The notes under the pieces: model-generated
What the model was told of the DNA's origin: nothing
What the model saw: the letters and a program-made list of their open reading frames with translations, nothing else
The model's database searches: none
Source of the DNA: an uncultured Campylobacter sp.
GTDB lineage: Bacteria; Campylobacterota; Campylobacteria; Campylobacterales; Campylobacteraceae
Assembly (NCBI RefSeq): GCF_905371695.1
Contig: NZ_CAJPMA010000008.1
Location: forward strand, 1-34,907
Reading direction: 5' to 3'
Length of the DNA stretch: 34,907 bases
Part shown: positions 1 to 8,614 of the stretch, in pieces
Numbering within the stretch: position 1 is the stretch's first letter
Layout of the letters: every line of letters begins with the position of its first letter
Position numbers and translations under genes: made by a program

Positions 1-589
1 GTTTTTTAGCGAGCAAAATTTTATAGAGGCGCTTTGCGACAGAATTTTCAACAAAACAAAAATAGGCATAGATAGTTTTGAGACCCTCATAAAAGAGTGC
101 GATAAAGACTTTAAAAATAAAAACGAAATTTTAGAAAATCAAATTTTAATAATCTTAGACGAAGCACAACTGTACCCGCAAGAACTAATAGAAAAGATTA
201 GATTGTTGGCCGATACAAGATTGTTTAAATTTTTGTTCACCATTCATAAGACAAACGACGGTGATGCGCTAGCAAAAGACTATTTTACCACCAGGGTGTG
301 GGAGAGTATTGAGCTAAAGCCTGCAAATCAAAGCGAAGTAACGCTATATATACAAAAGCGCATGGTTATCGAAGATTGTGAAAGATATCTAAAATTCGAC
401 GATAGCGATTACGCATTGATATACGAATTTTCAAAGGGAAATTTACGGACGGTTAATAAAATAATGTATAAATACTTTGAAATTTGCGAATACTACGATA
501 AATTTGAGCCTTCAAAACTAGCAAATCAGTCCCATACGAAAAAAATAATAACGATGTCGGCGATCGACGCTGGATTAGTAGATGCTTAA
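1..589 (+). CDS. ctsP: CtsP-like ATPase of the transformation system (5' partial)
   Basis: The frame is open from base 2, so the gene begins before the window and only its last ~195 residues are visible. A Walker B strand ILIILDEAQLYP is read at about bases 146-181. The downstream part (LFTIHKT, then a helical tail) fits an ExeA/AAA-type ATPase. In C. jejuni, CtsP is a membrane-associated ATP-binding protein needed for natural transformation and reported to work with CtsX. Here it lies directly before a CtsX-like membrane protein, overlapping it by 8 bases, and ctsE and ctsF follow, which supports the name. The TTG at 203 is not a credible start because the Walker B strand lies upstream of it. 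Walker A is outside the window, so the family call rests on Walker B and gene order. Confidence 0.82.
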   Translation, partial: FFSEQNFIEALCDRIFNKTKIGIDSFETLIKECDKDFKNKNEILENQILIILDEAQLYPQELIEKIRLLADTRLFKFLFTIHKTNDGDALAKDYFTTRVWESIELKPANQSEVTLYIQKRMVIEDCERYLKFDDSDYALIYEFSKGNLRTVNKIMYKYFEICEYYDKFEPSKLANQSHTKKIITMSAIDAGLVDA

Positions 590-1472
590 CGCAAACGAGA
601 TAAGAAACTACGAGAGGCGCTATGAGGCCTATATGGCTAAAAATAGGTCTTTCAATACCGCAGATCAAAAAAGGCCTAAAAAATCAAAATTTCTATTTTG
701 GTTTTTATCCATCGATATAGTAGCCACCGTAGCCGTAGTGGGATTTTTAGCCGTTAACGAATTTATCCAGGACGCAAAGATAAAAGAAGGCTCGCAAGAT
801 CCAATATCCGCGCAAATACATTCCGGCGAATCTACCGTCGCGCAAGGCGAGGTAAAAGCGAGAAGCACGCAAGCAAAAGCAAAATTTGAAGATAGCAGCA
901 AGCAAGACGATCTAGTAAATAAAATAGCCGAGAGGGTCGAGCAAAATCTAAGATCCAATCCTCAATCGGGCGACGATGAGCGCTATACAAGAGGCGATAA
1001 AGCCGATCAGGGTTGGTTAAAACTAAATTTAAACGACGAGTGGCTTAAAACAAGCGCCGCCCCGAAAGAAGAAACGCTAAATTTCGATCCGGCTTTGCAA
1101 AACTCGCAAAATACCTACTATCAGCCTGCACCTCTCCCCAAAAAAGTTAAAATAGACATTCAGGTCTCAAACTCAAAAGACGAATTAGGTACGTTAAAAG
1201 AGGAATTCGCAACAACCAATAACGCCGTTTACGCGCTTGAAATAGCTAAGATAAATTTTAGTAAAGCAAACTACCAAGAGGCGCTAAAATGGGCTTTAAT
1301 CGCAAACGAAATAGACAATAAATTAGAAGAAGCTTGGACGATATTCGCTAAATCAAAATATAAGCTAAACCAAAAGAGCGATGCTTTAAGAGCGCTAAAG
1401 GAATACAACAAAACCGCAAAAAAACAATCGATCGAAACGCTAATTAAGCAAATAGAAAGCGACACGCTATGA
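582..1472 (+). CDS. ctsX: CtsX-like inner-membrane transformation protein
   Basis: 296 residues. A charged cytoplasmic N-terminus (MLNANEIRNYERRYEAYM) is followed by one hydrophobic segment at about residues 37-59, then a long polar periplasmic region. From about residue 210 the tail is helical with TPR-like spacing (AIAKINFSKANYQEALKWA is followed by further paired helices). C. jejuni CtsX is an integral inner-membrane protein needed for transformation that interacts with CtsP; topology and position between ctsP and ctsE match. It overlaps ctsP by 8 bases and the next gene by 4 (ATGA). The ATG lies inside the ctsP end with no strong ribosome site, suggesting translational coupling. The name rests on topology and order rather than a decisive motif. 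Confidence 0.7.
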   Translation: MLNANEIRNYERRYEAYMAKNRSFNTADQKRPKKSKFLFWFLSIDIVATVAVVGFLAVNEFIQDAKIKEGSQDPISAQIHSGESTVAQGEVKARSTQAKAKFEDSSKQDDLVNKIAERVEQNLRSNPQSGDDERYTRGDKADQGWLKLNLNDEWLKTSAAPKEETLNFDPALQNSQNTYYQPAPLPKKVKIDIQVSNSKDELGTLKEEFATTNNAVYALEIAKINFSKANYQEALKWALIANEIDNKLEEAWTIFAKSKYKLNQKSDALRALKEYNKTAKKQSIETLIKQIESDTL

Positions 1473-2011
1473 AAACGATACTATTTTTATCGCTATTTTG
1501 CGTCGCATCTTCTGCCATTAGTCCCTATGAGGTTCAGGCGCTATTTAATAAAGGCGAATACAAAAAGGTATGCTCGCAAGACGTCGAAAATTTAATGCGT
1601 GTATCTTATGACGAGGCTACCATGAGCCTATACGGGCTTGCGTGCCTAAAAATTCACGATATAAATAAACTCGCCCTACCCATAGCAAAGCTTTCTATTA
1701 GCGAAGCGGGCCGCGAGAATTCGGCGTATTTTGCAGATATATTATTTAAGAAAAAACTACTTTTTCACGCGCTAATCGATAATATCGATATCAGCTACAT
1801 TAGGCTTCCCAAAAGCGATTATATTTTGTCCTATATATTCGATAAATTCGTAAAAAGGCAGTATTATGAAGAAAATGGAGTATTCGTATTCGAAGAAAAT
1901 AATTCCGACACGCACTACGAAATCGTAATCTCGGAGCAAGGGCTTTTTCCAAAATTAATACTTAAAACTTTTAAAGATAACGAACTAAAATCACAAATAG
2001 AGTATCAATAA
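1469..2011 (+). CDS. small exported protein of the cts operon, function unknown
   Basis: 180 residues. The N-terminus (MKTILFLSLFCVASSA) looks like a Sec signal peptide, probably cut by signal peptidase I after the SSA. There is a Cys at residue 12 but no convincing lipobox. The mature part is polar, begins with a repeat-like helix (YEVQALFNKGEYKKVC), contains a few cysteines (around residues 35 and 63) and ends in beta-type sequence. It starts in an ATGA overlap with ctsX and ends in a TAATG overlap with ctsE, so it is very likely made together with the uptake machine. A periplasmic or pilotin-like role in assembling the DNA-uptake apparatus is a guess from position only; I recognise no family. 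Confidence 0.8.
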   Translation: MKTILFLSLFCVASSAISPYEVQALFNKGEYKKVCSQDVENLMRVSYDEATMSLYGLACLKIHDINKLALPIAKLSISEAGRENSAYFADILFKKKLLFHALIDNIDISYIRLPKSDYILSYIFDKFVKRQYYEENGVFVFEENNSDTHYEIVISEQGLFPKLILKTFKDNELKSQIEYQ

Positions 2012-3765
2012 TGAACAGAGCAGAAACTATACTTATTAAGGCGTTAGAGCAAACCGGTAAGATAACCAAAGAATGGATATCGCAAGTAGACGAGCTAGTG
2101 GGTGCTAAAAATAGACCTCTTAGCGAAATTTTATCCGAGCTAAGCATTATTAACGAAAACGATTTTTTACAAGTCGCAGCAGAGCTATACAGGCGCGGAA
2201 ATATCGATCTGCATATGGTTTTAGAGGATTTAAGATTAGATTCTAAAACCTTTTTAAAATTTATATCTTCAAAATATAAGCTGGAATTTTATAACCTTGA
2301 CGACGTCGATATAGATTATAGAATTTGCGAAAAAATAAATACGGCAAATCTAAAAACATACGGCGTCTTACCTATTAAAGAAACCGAAATCAACGTCTAC
2401 GTAGCATTCAAAAATCCGTTTGACGTAATGATACAGGACAAGGTTCAAAATTTATTTAGCAGGAAACTTCTAAAAGTGGTAGTCGCCGAGCCGTCGCAAA
2501 TAGATAAGTATACGAATAAACTAGAACTAAACGAAAGCGTAAAGGATCTAGTCGCCGAAATTAGAAAAGAGCTATCAAGCTCGGCTACTACGGGCGCGCA
2601 AAACACAGAAAGTTCGGGCATTTTAAAACTAATCGAGATCGTTCTAAAAACCTCTATCCAAGGTCGAGCAAGCGATATTCACATAGAACCGACCCAGACT
2701 AACTGTATAGTAAGAAGCCGTATCGACGGGATGCTTACGGAGACTTTTATCTTTGATAAAGACATCTACTCGCCTATGGTAAGCCGTATGAAACTGCTTT
2801 CTAATATGGATATCGCCGAGCGTAGGAAGCCGCAGGACGGTCGTTTTTCGGCGCAAATTTTAGATAGAGAGTATGATTTCCGTATATCTACGCTACCGAT
2901 ACTTAACGGCGAAAGCGTGGTTTTGCGTATCCTAGATAAGTCAAAGGTCGTAATTAGCCTCGAAAATTTAGGTATGCACCCCGAAAATTTTAAGAAATTT
3001 AAAAACGCAATGAAAGCGCCTTACGGCATTATCTTGGTTACAGGACCTACGGGATCCGGTAAAACGACGACGCTTTACGCCGCGCTAAACGACGTAAAAA
3101 ATATAGATACTAAAATAATCACCGTCGAAGATCCGGTCGAATATCAACTAAATTTGATACAGCAAGTCCACGTTAACGAAAAAGCGGGACTTACCTTCGT
3201 TGCAGCGCTTAGATCGATCCTGCGCCAAGACCCCGACATTATAATGATCGGCGAGATCCGCGACCAAGAGACGCTTCGTATCGCCATACAAGCCGCGCTT
3301 ACGGGACACCTCGTGTTTTCTACGCTCCACACGAACGACGCTATTAGCGCATTGCCGCGTATTATAGATATGGGTATCGAACCTTATCTAGTAAGCGGTG
3401 CGCTAGTTTGTATCGAAGCGCAAAGGCTCGTAAGAAAGCTATGCCCCGCGTGTAAGCAAAAAATTACTCCGCCAAAGACGGCATTAGAGCCTATTAAAAA
3501 ATATCTGCCGGAGGATTATCAATTCTACGGCGCCGTAGGTTGCTCTAACTGCTCGCAGACGGGTTACACCGGGCGCGAAATGATAAGCGAAATTTTACCT
3601 ATCAGCGATAAACTGCAAAGTCTAGTCGCAAACGGAGCAAGCAAGGACGATATGAAAAAAGTAGCCCTTGAAGAGGGTTTTATAGATATGTTTCATGACG
3701 GCATAATCAGAGCCGCAAGAGGCGTAACTACGATAGAAGAGGTTTATAGGGTGGCTAAGATATGA
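2011..3765 (+). CDS. ctsE: CtsE, GspE/PilB-type secretion ATPase
   Basis: 584 residues, normal for GspE/PilB. The N-terminal ~170 residues resemble the T2SSE N-domain. The ATPase core shows Walker A GPTGSGKT at 345-352, the Asp-box strand TVEDPVEY at 371-378, Walker B (DPDIIMIGEIRD) at 407-418 and the His box TGHLVFSTLHTN at 431-442. A tetracysteine zinc site follows (C478, C481, C511, C514), as in GspE. All catalytic elements are intact. In Campylobacter this ATPase drives a type II secretion/type IV pilus-like machine used for DNA uptake. Its ATG overlaps the previous stop (TAATG) and its end overlaps ctsF by 4 bases, so stoichiometric translation with CtsF is likely. Confidence 0.95.
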   Translation: MNRAETILIKALEQTGKITKEWISQVDELVGAKNRPLSEILSELSIINENDFLQVAAELYRRGNIDLHMVLEDLRLDSKTFLKFISSKYKLEFYNLDDVDIDYRICEKINTANLKTYGVLPIKETEINVYVAFKNPFDVMIQDKVQNLFSRKLLKVVVAEPSQIDKYTNKLELNESVKDLVAEIRKELSSSATTGAQNTESSGILKLIEIVLKTSIQGRASDIHIEPTQTNCIVRSRIDGMLTETFIFDKDIYSPMVSRMKLLSNMDIAERRKPQDGRFSAQILDREYDFRISTLPILNGESVVLRILDKSKVVISLENLGMHPENFKKFKNAMKAPYGIILVTGPTGSGKTTTLYAALNDVKNIDTKIITVEDPVEYQLNLIQQVHVNEKAGLTFVAALRSILRQDPDIIMIGEIRDQETLRIAIQAALTGHLVFSTLHTNDAISALPRIIDMGIEPYLVSGALVCIEAQRLVRKLCPACKQKITPPKTALEPIKKYLPEDYQFYGAVGCSNCSQTGYTGREMISEILPISDKLQSLVANGASKDDMKKVALEEGFIDMFHDGIIRAARGVTTIEEVYRVAKI

Positions 3766-5018
3766 AAATTTTCGCCGTTGAATATATAAAACAAGGCAAA
3801 ACAGAAAAAGTAACGCTAGGTGCCGAAAAAACGCCAGCAAGAATGAGCGGCGCGAAGGGCGGTAAAAAATCACAAGCCGTCTCTCTCGTTAAAATAGGTA
3901 AAACTCAAACCGCGCATGAACTAACCGATTTTGATAAATTAAAGCTAAAAATTATAGGGACCTTTGCTTCCGCTAAGGTTAAAACGCCGGCGCTAGTAGC
4001 TACGTTTAGACAACTTAGCGTTATGACTAATGCCGGTATTTCAATCCATGATAGTATTAAAGAAGTATCCAAAGCAGTTCAAGACAAACGGCTTCAAACG
4101 ATATTTCAAACAGTAAACGAAGATCTAAACCAAGGCGCCAGTTTAACCGCTTCTATGGAGGCGTTTAGAGAAGAACTCGGCGACGTTGCAATCGCAATGA
4201 TAAGGCTCGGCGAAAATACGGGAAACATGGCCGAAGCTCTCTCGAAGCTAGCTGCGATCATGCAAGAAGTTTGGGATAATCAACAAAAATTTAAAAAGGC
4301 CATCCGCTACCCGATAACCGTTATTTGCGCGATTATTATAGCTTTTACGGTCTTAATGCTTGCCGTCGTTCCGAAATTCCGCGAAATTTTCGAACAACTA
4401 GGAGCCGAGCTTCCTATGCCGACTAAAATACTACTGGGCATAGAATACGCTATGAGCAATTACGGCTTTTATATTTTGGGGGCATTAGCCGTTATCGTTT
4501 TTATATTATTTAAGCTCTACAAGAAAAACGTCGACGTTCAAAATGCCGTAGATAGGTATTTACTAAGAGTTTATCTAATCGGTAAAATCATATTTTTCTC
4601 TACTATGAGTAGATTTAACCTAGTTTTTACCGAACTAGTAAGAGCTGGTATCCCGATAGCCGACGCGCTCGATACGGCGGTAATCACGGTAGGTAATCAC
4701 GAACTTAAAAAGAAGCTTGCGGGCGTTAAAATTTTAGTTGGACGCGGCATTAGCATTACAGATGCTTTCCGCGAGACGCAACTTTACGAGGGGATGTTAA
4801 TTCAGATGATAAGCGCCGGCGAACAAAGCGGTAGCTTGGATGCTATGCTTGAAAAAGTAACCGATTATTATAAGATGAAATTTAACGATATAATCGACAA
4901 TATTTCAAGCTACATCGAACCGATTTTGCTATTTTTTATCGCAGGTATGGTTATCTTGCTGGCACTCGGTATCTTTATGCCGATGTGGGATATGGGTCGA
5001 GCGGTAAAAGGCGGATGA
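3762..5018 (+). CDS. ctsF: CtsF, GspF/PilC-type platform protein
   Basis: 418 residues. Two T2SSF domains are visible: one around residues 68-190 (FRQLSVMTNAGISIHDSI, ALSKLAAIMQE) and a second from about 280 (SRFNLVFTELVRAGIPIADAL, ISAGEQSGSLDAML). Three membrane segments lie near 185-205, 230-250 and 388-410, the usual GspF/PilC layout. It is the inner-membrane platform that couples the CtsE ATPase to pseudopilus assembly. The first ~60 residues are basic and variable and precede the first domain, as in other members. The ATG overlaps the ctsE stop (ATGA). Only 13 bases, holding the ribosome site AAAAAGGAAAA, separate it from the PAS gene. Confidence 0.94.
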   Translation: MKIFAVEYIKQGKTEKVTLGAEKTPARMSGAKGGKKSQAVSLVKIGKTQTAHELTDFDKLKLKIIGTFASAKVKTPALVATFRQLSVMTNAGISIHDSIKEVSKAVQDKRLQTIFQTVNEDLNQGASLTASMEAFREELGDVAIAMIRLGENTGNMAEALSKLAAIMQEVWDNQQKFKKAIRYPITVICAIIIAFTVLMLAVVPKFREIFEQLGAELPMPTKILLGIEYAMSNYGFYILGALAVIVFILFKLYKKNVDVQNAVDRYLLRVYLIGKIIFFSTMSRFNLVFTELVRAGIPIADALDTAVITVGNHELKKKLAGVKILVGRGISITDAFRETQLYEGMLIQMISAGEQSGSLDAMLEKVTDYYKMKFNDIIDNISSYIEPILLFFIAGMVILLALGIFMPMWDMGRAVKGG

Positions 5019-5031
5019 AAAAGGAAAAACA

Positions 5032-5532
5032 ATGATAAATAAAGAACAATTAGTCGACGCAAACGCGTTTCTAGTTTCAAAGACCGATACGAAAGGTAAA
5101 ATTACGTACTGCAATGAGCCGTTTTTAAAAATAGTCGGCGCAAAGCAAAGCGAACTATTGGGTAAGCCGCACAATATCGTGCGACATCCGGATATGCCGC
5201 GCGTAATATTTAAGCTACTTTGGGAATACGTAAAAAACAAAAAGGAAATTTTCGCCTACGTAAAAAATAAAAGCTTTGACGGCTCGTTTTACTGGGTGTT
5301 CGCCAATGTTACGGCGTCGCTTGATAGCAACGGCGCAATAGTAGGCTATTACTCCGTGCGAAGAAAGCCTAATCCAAAGGCGATAGAAATAATCGAGCCT
5401 CTATATAAAAGGTTACTAGATGCCGAGAAAAGCGGCGGCATGGACGCGTCGCAAAAGGTTTTAAGCGAATTTCTGGGCTCTAAAAATATCGGATACGACG
5501 AATTCGTAAATAACATTCAAAGGCTAAAATAA
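5032..5532 (+). CDS. Aer/CetB-like PAS domain protein
   Basis: 166 residues forming a single PAS domain of the Aer class plus a short helical tail. Diagnostic stretches are [17 protein letters not shown] (about 29-45), [20 protein letters not shown] (about 48-67), [17 protein letters not shown] and the closing strand [11 protein letters not shown]. In Aer and C. jejuni CetB such domains bind FAD and report redox or electron-transport state to a separate receptor. Length and arrangement match CetB (about 165 residues). The gene follows ctsF by 13 bases and its stop overlaps the receptor start (TAATG), so the two almost surely act as a bipartite sensor. Flavin binding is inferred from the family; the sequence does not prove it. 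Confidence 0.88.
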   Translation: MINKEQLVDANAFLVSKTDTKGKITYCNEPFLKIVGAKQSELLGKPHNIVRHPDMPRVIFKLLWEYVKNKKEIFAYVKNKSFDGSFYWVFANVTASLDSNGAIVGYYSVRRKPNPKAIEIIEPLYKRLLDAEKSGGMDASQKVLSEFLGSKNIGYDEFVNNIQRLK

Positions 5533-6800
5533 TGTTTTGGAATAAAAAACCGACTTCAAGCTACGGCGAAATAATAAATGTAATCCAAGCCGCAAGAAAC
5601 GGCGTATTGGAGCCTAGAATCGTAAACATAGACGAAAAAGACCCGATGCGAGATATAGCGCTTGGCATTAATGACTTACTAGATCAAATCGAAGCCTTAC
5701 AGCGCGAAATTTCAATCTCCGTAAATTCCGCACAAGAAGGACTTACTTATAGAAATATCTTTACGGAAGGCTTTCGCGGATTATTTAAAACTAACGCAAA
5801 CTCTATGAGCGTAGGCGTGGACGGCATAAAAGCCGGCGAAAAAGGTAAGGCGAGAGGAGTATTATCCGAAAAATTCGACAAGCTCGGCAACGGTAACCGA
5901 GGCATGCAAGAAGTTCAAGCCGATCTAAATGAAAGTATGGAAAATTTAAGTAAAATGGCGAACATGGCGGAAGTCACTGCAAATACCGCTCTTGAAAATT
6001 TAAATAACATGAATGAGCTAAGCTCGAAAATGAGCTCGCTTGAAGGACTAATTAGCAATTCAAGCCACGCAATACATACGCTAAACACTAGAACGGACGA
6101 AATTTCTTCCGTCGTAAATTTGATTAAAGACATAGCCGAGCAGACGAATTTGCTAGCGCTTAACGCCGCTATAGAGGCGGCAAGAGCCGGCGAGCACGGA
6201 CGCGGATTTGCCGTGGTTGCCGACGAAGTGCGAAAACTAGCCGAAAATACGCAAAAAGCGACGAACGAGATCGGTATAAATATCCAAACCTTACAGCAAG
6301 AGGCGAAAGAAATCAACTCCAACTCCGAAGAAATAGACAAAATCGCGCAAGCGGCGACGATGAGTATGCAGGCGTTCAAGCAGACTTTGGAGAAATTTAA
6401 CCAAGACGCGCAAATTACGGCGCAAACTTCAAAATACGTAGAAAACAAAACTTTCGGCATAATTGCTAAAATTTCGCAGATCGTTTATAAAACTAGCGCC
6501 TACTCCGACGTCGTAAACGAAAAAGCAAGCGACGAAACGATAAGCGAAGCGGCGCAAAATTTAACGCGCTGGTATGAAACCGAATGCGCGCAAAAATTCG
6601 CCAAAACGCGCTCTTACGGCAAGATTAAGCCGCTAATCGAAGAATTTAACGCGCTAATCGCTCAAAATTTAACCGACGCGAGTAAAGGCTATAACGCTTC
6701 AAATTTAGGAGTTTTGGTCGGCAGGTTCGAAAGACTTGAAAAAACTAGCGAAGATATCTTTAAGCTCTATAACGAAATGATCCAAGAAACGAGAAGCTAA
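5532..6800 (+). CDS. soluble methyl-accepting chemotaxis protein with degenerate CZB-like C-terminus
   Basis: 422 residues without a membrane segment. Residues 11-60 resemble a HAMP-type module (NGVLEPRI, then [16 protein letters not shown]). The signalling hairpin is at about 140-300, with the conserved tip [19 protein letters not shown] at 203-221. Residues 306-380 follow the CZB layout ([20 protein letters not shown], then LTRWYE, then [13 protein letters not shown]), but the zinc ligands expected at H, C, H and H are Q316, Q342, I369 and N373. C. jejuni CetA, the usual partner of CetB, has a membrane hairpin; this one lacks it and may be held by the PAS protein or by chemoreceptor arrays. 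It ends just before a strong terminator, so it closes the operon. Confidence 0.9.
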   Translation: MFWNKKPTSSYGEIINVIQAARNGVLEPRIVNIDEKDPMRDIALGINDLLDQIEALQREISISVNSAQEGLTYRNIFTEGFRGLFKTNANSMSVGVDGIKAGEKGKARGVLSEKFDKLGNGNRGMQEVQADLNESMENLSKMANMAEVTANTALENLNNMNELSSKMSSLEGLISNSSHAIHTLNTRTDEISSVVNLIKDIAEQTNLLALNAAIEAARAGEHGRGFAVVADEVRKLAENTQKATNEIGINIQTLQQEAKEINSNSEEIDKIAQAATMSMQAFKQTLEKFNQDAQITAQTSKYVENKTFGIIAKISQIVYKTSAYSDVVNEKASDETISEAAQNLTRWYETECAQKFAKTRSYGKIKPLIEEFNALIAQNLTDASKGYNASNLGVLVGRFERLEKTSEDIFKLYNEMIQETRS

Positions 6801-6804
6801 TTCT

Positions 6805-6839
6805 AAAATTTCGGCAATCTTTTTTGCCGAAATTTTTTT
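6805..6839 (+). terminator. intrinsic terminator after the receptor gene
   Basis: A perfect 13-base stem (6805-6817 pairing with 6824-6836; core TTTCGGCAA/TTGCCGAAA) with a 6-base loop is followed by a short T run. It begins 5 bases after the receptor stop codon and ends the cts-PAS-receptor transcription unit. Confidence 0.85.
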
Positions 6840-7120
6840 AAAAAACGTTGCGCCAAATTTTAAAATTTGCGCGCAAAAATATATAAATTTTACGACTTAT
6901 TTTATGTCTTGTAGATCATGCAGATGTCTAGCCTAAAATTTATACCGCGCCGTAAAACGGCTTCAAAATGTAGCTTACGGCAGCTTCCTTAAATTTTGAC
7001 GACGCGTCCCAATTTTAAGTGCGGCGCGTTAAAAAGGCGGCAAATTTTAAGCCCGCCTTTAACGCGTAAAATACCGACGAACGACGAATCTGCGATTTTA
7101 TTGCGCCTAATTTATCGCCC
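6840..7120. other. gene-free stretch between the cts/receptor unit and yqeY
   Basis: With the terminator before it, about 320 bases lie without a gene. The only plus-strand frame here (from 6996) runs antisense into the yqeY-like gene, lacks a ribosome site and has no family features, so I do not call it. The stretch contains AT-rich palindromic AAATTT words near 6854-6868, a small GCCGT/ACGGC hairpin at 6949-6961, and the larger hairpin at 7025-7066 that serves the minus-strand gene. No tRNA-like fold was seen. Confidence 0.5.
7025..7066 (-). terminator. probable terminator of the yqeY-like gene
   Basis: An inverted repeat with arms CGCGTTAAAAAGGCGG and CCGCCTTTAACGCG (two-base bulge) lies about 55 bases beyond the minus-strand stop at 7121. 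Read on the minus strand, a GC-rich AAAGGCGG/CCGCCTTT stem is followed by a run of five T, as in an intrinsic terminator. Confidence 0.55.
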
Positions 7121-7564
7121 TTATCCCAGCAGCCTTTTTACGCACTCGCTAATTCTTTTAGCGTCCGCACTAGCGCCGATTCGCTCTTTTGCCGCTTTCA
7201 TTACGACACCTAGATCCTTGACGCCGTCAGCGCCCGTCTGCGCGATAATTTGCGATATTTCGGCTTCAAGCTCGCCGTCCGTTAGCTGACTAGGCAGGTA
7301 CCGCGCGATTAGCTCGCTCTCTTTACGCTCGATCTGCGCCAAATCGTCCCTACCGCCTTTTTGATACAGCTCTATCGCGTCCGCGCGCTTTTTCATCTCT
7401 TTTTGCAACAGCGGCAACACGACGTCGTCCGTCATTTCTATGCGATTATCTACCTCGACTTGTTTAAGTGCGGCGTTTAGCGTCCGCAAGGCATCGCGTT
7501 CAAAATCGTTTTTCGTTTTCATCGCCTCTTTGATATCGGCTAAAATTTTCTCTCTGATACTCAT
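7121..7564 (-). CDS. GatB/YqeY domain protein
   Basis: 147 residues, the normal YqeY length. Typical stretches are MSIREKILADIKEAMKTKN, ALRTLNAALKQVEVD, LLQKEMKKRADAIELYQKGGR, ELIARYLPSQLTDGEL and the C-terminal helical segment VVMKAAKERIGASADAKRIS. The family shares its tail domain with GatB; its role is unsettled, with a link to tRNA amidotransferases suggested by the shared domain. The ATG has a good ribosome site (AAAGGA). It lies 42 bases after the Ppx/GppA gene on the same strand and is probably co-transcribed with it. Confidence 0.92.
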   Translation of the reverse strand: MSIREKILADIKEAMKTKNDFERDALRTLNAALKQVEVDNRIEMTDDVVLPLLQKEMKKRADAIELYQKGGRDDLAQIERKESELIARYLPSQLTDGELEAEISQIIAQTGADGVKDLGVVMKAAKERIGASADAKRISECVKRLLG

Positions 7565-7606
7565 TTCTTATCCTTTCGTAATTTGCGAATTTTATCCAAA
7601 AATCCG

Positions 7607-8512
7607 CTAAGATTTTAAAATTTCGCTAAATTTTTGCTTTAAAAACGCCGCGCCTACGCCTTCGCGCAAGCCGTCGTCCACGACTACTAAATTAAAATTT
7701 CCGGGCGTCAAAAGCTCTTTTAATAGCGTAATTCCAGCGATTATTTGCATCTTCCGCCCCGCTCCTACCAGCTCATCCGCACGCTCGTCGCTCGCCTTTA
7801 AAAGCCGCTCGCGAATTTCGTCGAAATCGCCTAATTCTAACCGCGTACCGTTAATTTTAGCGGCATCGTAATTTGCATAATTCATCCCTAGCTTCATCGC
7901 CGCCGCGCTCGTAGGTACGCCCGAAGTCAGCACTAGATTTTTTCGTCCTAATGCGTCTAAAAACGCCCTACTCTCGCAGACGATATCTTTCGCGCGCTCT
8001 CTCATAGTTTCGTAATTTCCCGCGCATTCGTCGCAAAACGTAACGATACCGAGCGCAAAGCTCTTAAAATTTCGCTCGTCCGCGATCTCCGTGCTTGCGC
8101 CGCCGAGATCTATCAGCGCGAAATCTCGCGCGTTAAATTTTAGCCTAGCAAGCGCGTTTTGAACGCCTAAAAGCGTAAATTTAGCCTCCGCGCCGGCGGT
8201 AATTACTTGAAATTTTATATCGAAAACTCGCGAAATTTCGCTAAAAATTTCACCCGAATTTTGCGCTATCCTAAACGCTTGCGTAGCGACGGCTACGACT
8301 GGATAGGCGCTAAAATCAAACTCGCCTCGCGCCTCGCTTAACGCTCTAAATATTTTCTCTACCGCTTCGCGTCCTATGACGCCGGTTAGAGCTAAATTTT
8401 TGGCCGAGCCTACGATACGCTCAAAGCTTTTTACTACGCGCGCGCCGCATCGATCGCTCCTTATTTGCGCGATTCTTAGCGTATTCGAGCCCAGATCGAT
8501 AGAAATTACCAA
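7607..8512 (-). CDS. Ppx/GppA phosphatase family protein
   Basis: 301 residues, the short N-terminal-domain-only form common in Campylobacterota. The actin-like ATPase fold shows the first phosphate loop ISIDLGSNTLRIAQI at the N-terminus, the second one FALIDLGGASTEI at about 134-146, and a closing VVDDGLREGV. The family hydrolyses the terminal phosphate of polyphosphate or of pppGpp; which substrate is used here cannot be read from sequence. The start is TTG at 8512, behind a purine-rich GAAAAAGG, since no ATG or GTG precedes the conserved ISIDLGSN. It diverges from a phosphate transporter, so the pair may serve phosphate economy (inference). Confidence 0.9.
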   Translation of the reverse strand: MVISIDLGSNTLRIAQIRSDRCGARVVKSFERIVGSAKNLALTGVIGREAVEKIFRALSEARGEFDFSAYPVVAVATQAFRIAQNSGEIFSEISRVFDIKFQVITAGAEAKFTLLGVQNALARLKFNARDFALIDLGGASTEIADERNFKSFALGIVTFCDECAGNYETMRERAKDIVCESRAFLDALGRKNLVLTSGVPTSAAAMKLGMNYANYDAAKINGTRLELGDFDEIRERLLKASDERADELVGAGRKMQIIAGITLLKELLTPGNFNLVVVDDGLREGVGAAFLKQKFSEILKS

Positions 8513-8580
8513 AATTTAGCCTTTTTCTAAAAATTTCGCGCATTATAGCGCAACGAACGTTAATTTAATAATTTTAAAGA

Positions 8581-8586
8581 TATAAT
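8581..8586 (+). promoter_or_regulatory. -10 box of the PiT transporter gene
   Basis: A perfect TATAAT lies 28 bases upstream of the start codon in an AT-rich tract. Campylobacter sigma70 promoters usually have a clear -10 box and no conserved -35, which fits. I saw no repeat resembling a Pho box around it. Confidence 0.65.
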
Positions 8587-8614
8587 TAATGCAAATTTAC
8601 CAAAGGGGGATTGC

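Noticed and set aside
5915..6460. Long minus-strand frame (181 codons) opposite the chemoreceptor
   Set aside because: Mirror of the helical coding strand; Ser/Ala/Leu-rich translation typical of antisense frames.
6996..7289. Plus-strand 97-codon frame before and across the yqeY-like gene
   Set aside because: Antisense to a well-supported gene, low-complexity Ser/Leu composition, no ribosome site.
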